Positions 34,473-46,400 of a stretch of DNA of 64,000 nucleotides are shown here, piece by piece (position 1 is the stretch's first letter; every line of letters starts with the position of its first letter). Source of the stretch: Trissonchulus latispiculum (lineage: Eukaryota; Nematoda; Enoplea; Enoplida; Ironidae); NCBI GenBank assembly GCA_030248195.1, contig JASAND010021278.1, forward strand, positions 1 through 64,000, read 5' to 3'. A model generated the notes under the pieces. That model saw nothing but the letters and a program-made list of their open reading frames with translations. It was not told the DNA's origin and did no database searches. The position numbers and the translations under genes are program-made.

Positions 34473-37400
34473 TCAGTAGTGAGAAGTGGATCGAGATTCG
34501 GTAAAGGTTGAGGTTTCATTCATGGTTCGTTCCGTGGTTCCTCGTCCATGAGGATCTGGTTCAAAATCGCGTGCTCGACGAACAACAGTGCGGCGATCAT
34601 AGACATTCTGAAATGGAGGTACTTTTATTAAGGACGTCAGAGGATTCGAGTATGATAAAATAAACGTTTTTGACCCGATTTTCCCAAGAAAAAGGTTTCT
34701 TGCAGCCCATACCTGGTGATGCACAGATCTACAGTAGCTTAGCAAGAAAACAGGCGCGGTTTCCCCTCTGGTTTTCGTAAATTTGAAAGTTTGACCTGTT
34801 ATTGCTAAAGAAAAAGAGTAGTCAATGCAAATGTTTTCCCAATAACATAGGACACATGTTAAGAAGTTTGCTTTAGTTAAGCCATGGATCGATTTGAGCG
34901 AAAACAGCGTTTGAAAAACGATTTCAGCATCTAAAACAGCAATGCAATTCATTGTTACCAAATCTAAAACGGATTCTACCTTGATTTGCTGGTGAGCTGT
35001 GAGCTGTGAGCAGAAAGTAGCTCTCTTCGAAGAATTCGTGACGTTAGTGGCTACCCGAAATTAGTTAAATCCTCAGCTTTATAGAAAAAAGTCTCAACTT
35101 ACATCCTCTACTACGGACGAATCTTCAGATTCCAAGCCATCTTCGAAGTTTCTTTCGGTTCTCTAAAAGGAAAAACAAATCTTGTTAATGCGAAGAGTGC
35201 ACAGTTAAGCTGATGAACCTAAAGGCCAGTTTACACCATCAAACTTTCGCCAAACCAAACCTTGGCCAAACTCAAGTTTGGTGCAAAATGTTCAGCAAAC
35301 TTTGTGTTTACACTACCAAACTTCGTTTGACCAAACTTCCTCCAAACATTCACCAAACTTTAGGACGGAACCAATGACATTAAAGACAATATGAACGCCA
35401 GCTTAAACCTATTTAAACAGTTTTTTCCAGATTGTCGATATTAAAATGGTTTTGTCATAGGTGGTCTGAGCTTAGAGGCTTCCCCATTAACAGATGTGTT
35501 TCTGGTAATTGTAAGCAAATTGTAAACGATTGGAACATTAAAAGGTTTAATTAACGTTGGTTCTCTAGATTGGTAAAAGTTACAGTCAAGTGGCAAAATA
35601 TAAACTTGGTCCTAGCAAAATTTTAGTACAATACTTCCTTTTCCAATTTTTTAATATTTCTTATTCAATTTTTCATTTAATATTTCCAATACTGCTTTCC
35701 AATACATTACGTACATACTTTAATCCTGAAGGCTGGAAACAGTCTTTTTAAATCCTTCGGAAACAACACAAATAAATAGTACAGAATAAAAAGGTGACGA
35801 AGGGCGGAAACAAACGCATTAAAATATCTTGCAAGTGTACATAGCACAGACACAGGCATGTGACTTTTTGGTGGATTCTTATTGGTCAGTTTCAATAAAC
35901 GTTTGGTGAAATTTGCTATGGGACCAAACTCAGTTTGGCAGTTTGGTGGTAGTTTGGTGGAAGCTTGGTAGACGTTTGGTATATGTTTACACCATCAAAC
36001 TTCCACCAAACTTTCGCCAAACTTGAGTTTGGTCAAGGTTTGGTTTGGCGAAAGTTTGGTGGTGTAAACTGGCCTTAAACAGTGTTTCATAACTTAGAGC
36101 GTTGCGTTTCATAAGTTTCTCATTGCGCCCATTCACGAAGGATACAAGGCATTAATCACAGAGAAATAATGAAAAACGCCTGCCTGCAATCACTAAGGCA
36201 AAGCCCATTTTCTCTCTCCTGTTTCGGACTAAGGTTTTGCCTCAGTGACAGGCAGGCGTTTTCAGATGTTTCTCTATGATTAATGCTTGTATCCTTCGTG
36301 GATCCGCCTGCTAGCCCTCGTTTACCTCATTTACTTGATGTAAGTATTTCATAACTTGATTTTGAAATTTCACATTGTATTACTTGCAAGTTTAAAGAAA
36401 ATAGATAAACCAGAATCTCCTATTAACCAGTTCAGGTTATGCTCTGTTAGCTACAACTACAGCTAGCCAATTTAGTGACTCAATAAGAACGCAAAAACGC
36501 ATAAGATAAACTACTAAATTATCTATTAAACAATGGCGCATTTTGAACTGTAAAGCTAACTAACTCTAGTCATGATATCTTCAGCTTCTGCGATACTGCG
36601 ATCTTCTTCTCCAACAATTCGACCAGCTCGAGTTGGAGGGTAGACATGGAATTGAGCTGTGGCATCAGTCCGGGTCGTTTCTGTTGTCTTCTTGCTTTGA
36701 CTAAAATTTTAGAAGCTTTTACAAAATTTGAGCCAGTGTTAAAAATGGAAATATTAACTTTATACTACCAGATTCGGATACAAACAACACATGCATTCAC
36801 ACACGACATAAAATGCTGAAAAATGCACAAAGACCCTGAAAACCAGATGGCTAAGGGTGGGGGTTACATATATTGGTTGGACTCTTATTGGAAGTAACTA
36901 ACTGGGGTTCTATGGCTCAATTGGCAGTTTTATTAACTAATTGAGAAGTTATGGGATAAAAAACATTCATTGTTTTTTTCCAATCATCGTATTTTATTGT
37001 CACCTTATTTTATTTTATCAACATACATATTTGTGTTTATGTCGTAACACACCTAAAAATATTAAATTTAATCTACCCTTTTGTTTACCTAGTCATGGTT
37101 TTCTTTTCAATTTCCTCGCGACTGTAGCCGGTTGATTCACTGGAACCAGAACTGGAACTGCCTGAATAGCTGTCCCGTCGACCAAGATGAGCTCTCGGAA
37201 TGCGAACCTAGAAAAACCAACAATTCGAATACTGTAAAACTCCTGTAGGCCTAATCCTGCACAATCGCAGCTAACACTTCTAAAATTGCACCTTATCTTA
37301 ACGTTTATAGAAATATATGTATGTAGAGATCAATAGTAACAAGAGGACCCCTAAAAGGGGTATCGTTCAGCATCTGAGTGTAAAGAATTCATAGCAGATT

Positions 37401-40400
37401 TTTTGATAGACCATAAGATCAGATACAGATAGATAGACCAACAGCTTGACAGGAATTGATATTTTGCAGAACACTTGGCACTCCGTTTAAATTATTGGAT
37501 TGGCCGGGGTGCTCACCAGTCAAACTTATTTCTTTGTTGTATTCAAAAACAAACCTTTAGCTAATCTCATCTTAATTATTGCGTGAATACAACATAAATT
37601 TAATTTCAGATTCAATAATATATTTTTCCATCTGCTCCTCCTTAACTATTCTGAGAAGTGGGATTACCGCTAGCTACCTGTTTATGACAATATACTGGTG
37701 GGCTGGATTGTTCTCAGCTTTAGCAGATGAATGCAGTGCCACCTTTTCAAAACAGTTTTCAGGTTTTCAGTTTAGAAATTCACTTAAAAATGAAACCAGA
37801 GTTAGCATTACAAAATACTGAAACATTCCTGTTCCCCGAGTTTGGGTTTTAAATGGGTTTTAAAAAAAGCAAAATAGCCTCAGCACAGAATTCCGTCTAA
37901 ATGCATAATGCTTGGCTTTAACAGTGAAATGCAGCCAATCGGCCTGGCTGCCAACTATGAACTGTTCTCAGATATTGCTGAACTAATTTGCATAATTGCG
38001 GAAGTTCTTGAAGACTACATTTTCTTCCTATGTTAGGGTGGGGCAATGAAAACATCAGCATAACTGGAAATCCGCCTGGGAGACAGAGGGGGGGGGGGTA
38101 GAAAGAAAAATTAGAGCAAATGCTAAACACCCAACAGAACATTAAACTGACAAAATCAAAAATCTAAATAAGCAAACAGTTGACTGCATGGGTTAAAAAA
38201 ACCAGCAAACAGTTGACTGCATGGGTTAAAAAACCAGTATCTCAGAAATGTGCAAGTAGGCCCCCTTCGGTTGAAAAAACAATTGCATCAGCACACGAGG
38301 CCAATGATGAAGTTAAGGATCCAAAGAATGCAGAATAAACTGTAGGCTAACACAGTTGATCATGCAACTAAACTATACTTTATTATAGCAACAATAACTA
38401 GGTGGATTGCATCTTAGAGTCTGTATTTTTATCTTCTTAAGTAAGCGCTTAATCCTCAACACTCCCCCCTAAGCGCAACTTTGTTTAATCCCAAGTTTTT
38501 CGCGCAGTTCCACGAATTTGGTCTTGGGCAACGGTTTGGTGAAGATATCAGCCAAATTCTCGCTGGACGGGCAGTAAACAACTTTAATGTCCCCTGCTTC
38601 CACTTTCTCCCGAATGAAATGATATTTGATATCAATATGTTTAGTGCGGGAGTTGGCAATAGGGTTCTTGACCAAGGCGATGCAGCTTTGGTTGTCATCA
38701 TATATGGTAGTAGGTTCAAGCTGGGTAAAACCCAACTCGTTCAGAAATCCTCTGATCCACAACAGTTCCTTTGTCGCTGTGCTAAGCGCCACATACTCCG
38801 CCTCTGCGGTTGACAGTGACACAGTGGATTGCTTTCGGCTACTCCAACTTACAGGCCCATTTGCCATCTTAAATACAAACCCTGACGTAGACTTGGGATC
38901 GTCAATGTTTCCAGCCCAATCCGAGTCTGAATACCCTTCAAGCAGTCCTCTAGATAATACAGAGTCAGTTCTTTCATAACATATCCCTAATGTAAGGGTT
39001 CCTTTGACATAGCGAAGGATTCGCTTAAGTGCTAACCAATGGACTTGGGATGGGCAGGAATTAAATTGACACATCACTCCAATCGGTCCTGCTATGTCGG
39101 GTCTGGTGGCGATTGCTGCATACAGTAATCCACCAGTAAGTGCTTGGTAGGCCGTGGTGTCCTCGAACAGGTTTGAAGATTCAGGATCCGCTTTAGCCAG
39201 CTTTGTGCCAGGTTCTTGGGGAATATGCACTGGGTTTGCATTTTCCATCCCAAACTTTGATAAAATCTTGGAAAGGTATCTTTCCTGATGCAGGAAAAGT
39301 ATGCCTTTATCCTTGTCGTAATTGATTTGCATGCCAAGATAATAATGAACTTGGCCCATGTCCTTCATCTTGAATCTGGTATGCAGAATATTCTTGGTTC
39401 CAGCCATTTCTTCTGGATTACTTGTGATAACCAACAGGTCGTCCACGTAGAGAACTATTAAAGTTAAGTCAGCTTCGTTTCTTTTGTAGTAAACACATGG
39501 ATCTGTCTTTGCCTTCCTGAAACCAGCTTCGCACAAATGGTGATCTATGGTTAAGTTCCAACATCGGGGCGCCTGTTTGAGCCCATACAGGCTTCTCTGC
39601 AGCTTGCACACATATTCTTCTTTGCCAGATTGTACGAAACCGGGTGGTTGATCCATGTATATTTCTTCATCCAAGCTACCGTACAAAAACGCGGTAGTTA
39701 CATCCATTTGATGGATGTCCATACCAAGTTGCACAGCCAGAGCTAAAACTGCTCGAACTGAAGTGAACTTGGCAACTGGGGCAAAGGTTTCACTGTAGTC
39801 AACACCAAATTGTTGAGTGAAACCTTTAGCCACCAGACGTGCTTTGAACCGTTCAACGTCCCCATCAGCCTTATATTTCACCCTGAATACCCACTTACAC
39901 CCAATGGGAGTTCGGTCTTTAGGAAGCTTTACCAGCACCCAGGTCTGATTTTCGTGGAGTGAGTCAAGCTCACTTTGTGCCGCCTTTTCCCACTCCTTCC
40001 CGTATTCGCTATCAAGAGCTTCGGTGATCGTTGTTGGTTCATTTATTTCACCCGAGAAACAAGCATAGTGAACCGATCTGTCCACCATTCTGTCAGAAAC
40101 TTTCCACCACGGCTTTTTGTCACGCCACTCTTCGGGAGGTCTTCTATTTCTGGATGATCGCCGGGGATTTATTGTCACAACTTCTTCTGGAACATTTTCT
40201 TCTGGGGCTTCTGGGGCATTGTCTTCCGGAGTATTATCATCATTGACTGGAAAACGATGATTTGCCTCTTCTTCAGAATCAGTCGAACTTTCGTACTGGA
40301 CATGAGAGTTCTTTGTTTCATTATCATTTTCTGGAAACACTACATCACGGCTGAGGAATATCTTTTTGCTTTGGCAATTGTACAGACGATATCCCTTTGA

Positions 40401-43400
40401 ACGCTCAGCGTACCCAACAAATCGGCACTTTATCGCCTTTGAGTCAAACTTTTCTCTGGACTCTTTCCGTAAGTGCGCATAGGCTGCACAGCCGAAAACT
40501 TTAAAGTGTGCCACACTTGGAACAATATCTTTGAATATCTCAAACGGAGTTTTGCTTGCTGTAGCTGAAGATGTACAGCGGTTTCTAATGTATACCGCTG
40601 TTGCCACTGCTTCCGCCCAAAAACACTTTGGTAGATTTGCAGAATGTACCATACTTCTATTGCGCTTTCAACTACAGTTCTATTCATTCTTTCTGCGATA
40701 CCATTCTGCTGAGGGCAGTGAGGTACCGTATGCTGGTGAGTGATACCTTTCACTTTGCAAAATTCTTCAAATTCTTTAGAAAAGTATTCACCCCCGCAAT
40801 CAGAACGTAAAGTTTTAATAGTTTTTCCTTGTTGATTCTTTACGGCAGCTTCAAACTCCTTGAATTTGTTGAGCACTTCGCTTTTCTTTTTCATAAAGTA
40901 CACAGTGCAAAACCGGGACTTATCATCAATGAATGTTACAAAATACTTCGAGCCTCCAATGGACTCGGTCTGAACCGGGCCAAACACATCGCTATGCACT
41001 AGGTCTAAGACTTCTTTGACCTCTGACTGGCTAGATTTGGGGTATGCTTCTTTATGTATTTTGCCCTTGACGCAGCCTTCGCACAAGGACACACCGTTGT
41101 CTTTTGGATTTAGTGACAAACCTTTAACAGCTTTATTCTTATACATCAATTTTAGTGTTCTTTCATTCAAATGTCCCATGCGTTTGTGCCAAAGTTCAAC
41201 ACTATTAACCCCTGCAGTTGCTGCTGTATGCAGTTCACTACAGTCTAAATAATACAGTTTTCCTCTAACAGAGCCAGACCCCAACAGCTTTCCATTTTGG
41301 TAAATAAAGCACCTCGACCCTGTAAACTTCACCAACTTGCCCCGGTTTGTAACAGCCCGTACCGAAAACAAATTCATAGTCAATTTAGGAACCAAATAGA
41401 CATCTTTAAATGTTATGTTTTTGTGTCTTCCCTGGACATTCAGACACACCGAAACGTCCCCTTTTCCCAAGGCCTGAACAATGTTGCCGTCACCCAGAGT
41501 CACCAAATCTGGTTTATCAAAGGTTTCGTATTTGATAAACCAGTCCTTTCTAAAAGTCATATGTTGGGACGCGCCTGAGTCCAGAATCCACTGACTCGCC
41601 ATTCCATCTTTGGCTTTTGCAGACATGGCGGATTCTTCATTCTTTGCAACGACAAAAGCTTCATTTCCTGAATCAGTTTTGTTATCACTTTGTTCCGCCA
41701 CTCTTGCTTGTTCTTTGCGCTTGGGAAAATATTTTGTAGGTTTCTTGCGATGCCAGCAATCTTTGGCAATGTGACCGGGCTTATTACAAATGTAGCAGAT
41801 AATCTTTCTGGTTGGTCTTTCTTGCCTTTCTTGTTGTCTTTCTCGCCTTCCTTGTTGATTTCCAGGTCTTTTAAGCAGAAGAGCTTTTTCAGGATGCTCA
41901 TTTTCAGATGAATCCTTTGTTTGGCTTTCCTTTCTTTTAGACTCTTCATGAAGCAGACGTGCTTGCACAAAGTCAAGAGTAAGTTCATCAGTTCTAGATT
42001 CCAACGCTGTTATGAGATAGCTATATGAATCGGGCAGACTTGCCAACAAAGTCGTTACCAAGTCGTCTTCGGACAGCGGCGCATCCAGCGCAGCCAACTG
42101 ATCGGACAAATCCTTGACCTTGTTGATATGTGTTATCATATCTTCTCCTTCCTCCATGACCAAACGGAATAACTTCTTCCTGAGATACAGTTTATTAGAA
42201 AGCGACCTTTTTTCGTAATGATTCTTTAAAGCATCCCAGGCATCCTTTGCTGTGCGGGCAGCCTTTACCAGGAAGATCTGATTGTCTTCCAAACCCAATG
42301 CGATTGTTGCTAGCGCTTTGTTAGCCTTCTTTGTAAATTCCCTCACGACGTTTTCACCTGCATTCTCCGGTAGAACCTCAGACCCGTCCACATGACCCCA
42401 TAAGTCCTTGTCGACTAAAACCATTTGCATCTTAAATTTCCATATTGGAAAGTTATTTCCATTGAGCTTGTCAATCCCCAAATGGCTTTTCGCTGATCCT
42501 TGAGCCATACTGTGTGATTGCTGATGGCAAACCACAAACAGGACTATGAGGGAAACGAGGAAAGGTAGAGTGGCCAGGATTAGCACTCTGGGCCCATAAC
42601 CTGATGAAGTTAAGGATCCAAAGAATGCAGAATAAACTGTAGGCTAACACAGTTGATCATGCAACTAAACTATACTTTATTATAGCAACAATAACTAGGT
42701 GGATTGCATCTTAGAGTCTGTATTTTTATCTTCTTAAGTAAGCGCTTAATCCTCAACAGCCAATGCTGAAGGTAGGCTGAATAAGTATAGAGAAGGGCTT
42801 CCTTAGTGTGAAATATAGCTATTTTCCGTGTAAGTAGTTCTGCCTCCAGGCAGAACAAAAAGTTTTGGTATGCATCCGCAACGGTATATTTCTTACTTGT
42901 CTATCATCTATGTAACCGCCCAATTCACGGGCTTGCTGTTCAGCGCCTTCTCCGTAATACCCTGTTCTGGCAGCAGCCTAAAATAAGTAAGCAAGTCCTA
43001 GATTCAGTTGAAAGAGACAACGATATACTAATGACATCAGCTGAAAGCTTAGTTTTCAATTAGGTTGAGCCAAACGCAAACTAAAATTTTGTTTAAAAAT
43101 TGCCCAACAAAATTTCGGACAACTTTATCTCCGATTAGAGTCGGGGACAGCTCTGACGTCACTAGTCGGATGTCAGAACTGTGTGCATCCCAGATGACAT
43201 TAAAGATTTTGCACTTCGCGTCGAAATGTTCAGGACTAGATAAGCCAGTGTTTTTGGGTATTGATTTGACGGATCTCCGTGTTATATTTTGGCTAGACGG
43301 CTGATAAAACACTGCGGTATTCCTGAACAGCTTTCATTCCGGGCTATTAAACACAAATGTTTAAAGCTTACCTGTTTTCCAATGAGTTCAGTGTTGCTTC

Positions 43401-43474
43401 CAGAGCCAGCGCTCATGGTAGACCAAGGAACCATGCCATGAGAATACCAGGCTTTCATTGTTTCCACGCAACGA
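34473..43474 (-). CDS. EGF/SEA gene: cytoplasmic tail exons
   Basis: There are six exons: 43372-43474 (CVETMKAWYSHGMVPWST), 42897-42977 (ARTGYYGEGAEQQARELGGY), 37089-37207 (Ser-rich, DSYSGSSSSGSSESTGYSR), 36565-36700 (AQFHVYPPTRAGRIVGEED), 35103-35162 (RTERNFEDGLESEDSSVVED) and 34473-34607 (NVYDRRTVVRRARDFEPDP, ending SRSTSHY and TGA). No catalytic domain is present. The Ser/Thr and Tyr content suggests regulation by phosphorylation and binding of cytoskeletal linkers, which is inference. Exons 37089 and 36565 both end in a Met-Thr-Arg/Ser word. The 5.7 kb intron between 42897 and 37207 carries the copia element. Confidence 0.75.
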
Positions 43475-46400
43475 CTGAAACAGAAGAAATTGTAAAGACT
43501 GCACTTAATATTTCAAAACTTGAAGCTCATAAAGGATAAAAAAGGATAAAGGACGATAAATGTAATTTCCCAATGGTAAATATCCTTGTTGCCTCGTCAT
43601 AAGTAAAAGTAAATAAGATAAAATAATGAGAGAAGAACAAAATGAAACTCACAGTCGGAGGCAATAGAACAGCAAACAGCAAAGACCAAGAAGGAAGAAG
43701 ATAATCGCCAAAATGATCAGGAATATGTCTGAAAATTTGGCAAAAAAGGTGGCAAATCAAAGAAACATATAGCTATTCGAAGAAGTAATATCCAAGATTA
43801 ACAATTAGATTAATTAATTAGATTAATTAGATCATTTTAATAGTAACAAAAGTAGCCTCAGTCTGAGATCTTAAGGTGGTGATTCCTTTTGGGCACAAAT
43901 TGTTGGTTGGCGGCGTAAATCAGGATGAAATTTGGCGAAACTTTCCGAAATACATTCTTTTAGCGTTCTAACACCCTCCGCGCAATCCCGGTTCAAAAAT
44001 TTGAGATTTCCGATCAGGGCGGTTTTTCCCAATTTCTGAAAGTTTGGCGGCAGCTATACAGCTATGACTATACTCATTTGAAAGATCTCGTTGAGCTTCA
44101 CATTTTTGTTTTTTAAAGCAACTTTCTATCTTTTCTCTAGCGTGCGATATAGCCGATTTTCTTGTTTTGGCGTCGAAAACTTGTCATTTTTGCAGAAATC
44201 AAATAATCCATCATTTCTTGAACTACACAAGCCGGAAAATCAAACTAAGGGCGTCGATCTGAAGGTCTCACAGGGGCAAATTATCCGATGGATGATCGTC
44301 TTCCAACAGCTATCCCGTAGGCTGCTATCATGAAAAATGTAGTTTTTGCAAAAACACGACCAATTTTTTTTCCAAAGATTGTGGAGCATTCACCATGCAA
44401 GTTGGAGGGCTGCTACTTAACAAATGAGTTCTGCACAAATATACCCAGGGACGATTTTTTAGTTGCCCCGATTGCTGCTTTCTAGCTAAAGTAATCGCTT
44501 GACAGATTCGGAAAAAGTAGGCAAAATACAGGTTACGCACACATTTCAGCTTATTTCTCTATAACGAAGAGCGATTTCACAATAAATAAAAAATCGTCCC
44601 CAGCTATTTGATGGAGGTATCGAATGATATAACCGATGTCTCGCGAAAAAATTTACTTGAGTCTGCAAAAAATCTGGAAAATTATACTTTTTCTAAAATG
44701 TGTCAAAAATATTTTAATGCAGCTACATTAGTTTCATGCTATGCATTAAAAAGAGAAAATGTCAAGCTACATTTTGATATAAAAATGGCTTCTTAACTCC
44801 AAGTAATGAACGAGTAATAATGGTGCAAACTTTTGTGACCAAAGGGAATCACCACCTTAAGCAATAATGCAATAATATTAGTTTAGGTTAAAGTTTTTTT
44901 TTTATTAATTGATTTGTCCTACGCTTTCCTGTCTAGTCTCTTTAACTTACAGCGACCGTCAGTTTGGCAGTGTGATCCGGTATACCAAGTGTAGCATCTA
45001 GAATTAAAAAACTAACTAAAAACTGTACTAAAGGATGTCTTCTTAGTGTCAGTCAATGTCTTGATTTATGAATGAATGTACCAATCGATCAATATATGAA
45101 TGAACCTATCAATGAACTACTTGAAACTTTACATCTATTACAAGGGAATTAGTGGTCATCTAACTAATTAATGCGTAATTACAGCCAAGGGTAAAGGAAT
45201 TTAAATGCACATCACCACGTTTATTGTTTGGATACTATTCTCCTTATTCTACCAGATTTAATAAAAGATGGGATAAAATGAACTGAATCTACCAAAAAAT
45301 TATGTAAGCAATCTTACGAGCACGTGATTTCACCGGTCAATGGATCGGGGACGCAGTCTCCATTTCCATTACACTCTCTGCAGCCAGTGGTAACCTGGGC
45401 AGCACAGATTCGGCCGGGTCTGGCCAAGTTACCATCGACCGTATTTGGCAAACATTTACAAGTGAAGTCGGGTGTCAGATCGATGCATTCCGCCAACGGG
45501 TGACAGTCGTCCACGCCCAGAGCGCATTCGTTGATATCAGCCAGTACTGAAACGGAAAACCGATTATGACATCGCAGTATATAATAAATTGACCAGTAAA
45601 TGTTGTCAGAAGATACTACAGACACCAGTTGATCCTAAATCTTGCTGCACATAGTTTGAGTAATTAAGCAGTTTTAATTAGCTAACTACTGAAAAGAACA
45701 AATAAACTTACATGGGCACTGCACAGGTTGTCCAGGTGGTGCAACATTCCGAGTTCCATTCTGACAAACACAGACAGGCTGACCGTTCTGCTCCTCACAG
45801 ATGGCTCTCAGAGGACAGGTGTAACCAAGACATACGCCTGCAATAAAAAATCATGCTTCGAACAAATGCAAAAGGTTTTCGGTTTGACCGATCAGACTGA
45901 AATTTTGTTAGGTGAGATGATGACTTCCAAAAATTATTCGGAGCTCACTCAGGTGGTGGTTAACAGTGGTTTATCTTCAGTAGTCAGAATTTCATATGTC
46001 GGAATTTCATTAGTCAAAAACTAACCTTTCAAACTTTCATTAGTCAGAATTTCATTATTTAGAGTTTAGGTTTTTGAAATAATATAAGTTGTACTTTCAT
46101 TTGTCAGAAGTTCATTAGTTAGAATTTCATTAGTCAGAATTTCGTTTATCAGAATTTTGCAAAAAAGTAGCTTTTTCCTGGCGCAAAGTTTAACAAGTTG
46201 TCTGATCTTGATGATATTTCTGTAAAATGGCCTCCAGTCAACACAAATATGTGTCTGAGCACTACCACCAGCTACGAGCCAAATTCTCTTTTCAAAAAGG
46301 TCCCCCAACAACTTGGTTGGTTTAGCCTACACCTACCTACATCTTACACGCAGGAAAGGACGATACACTCTTTAGTTCGAATCTTAAAAAATCAGACTGG

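Larger units (their letters stand above)
38305..42758 (-). mobile_element. Copia (Ty1/copia) LTR retrotransposon, recent insertion
   Basis: The element is 4,454 bp. The 157-bp LTRs at 38305-38461 and 42602-42758 are identical as read, begin TGATG and end CAACA on the plus strand, and are flanked by the 5-bp target duplication GCCAA at 38300-38304 and 42759-42763. Gag, protease, integrase, RT and RNase H follow in copia order on the minus strand. The insertion lies in an intron of the EGF/SEA gene in the same transcriptional orientation. Identical LTRs imply insertion too recent for one substitution in 157 bp, yet the coding region carries one frameshift in integrase. Confidence 0.95.

Noticed and set aside
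42588..42601. A tRNA gene suggested by the initiator-Met sequence
   Set aside because: Only 14 bases match and they lie precisely at the retrotransposon priming site; no other tRNA arms are present.
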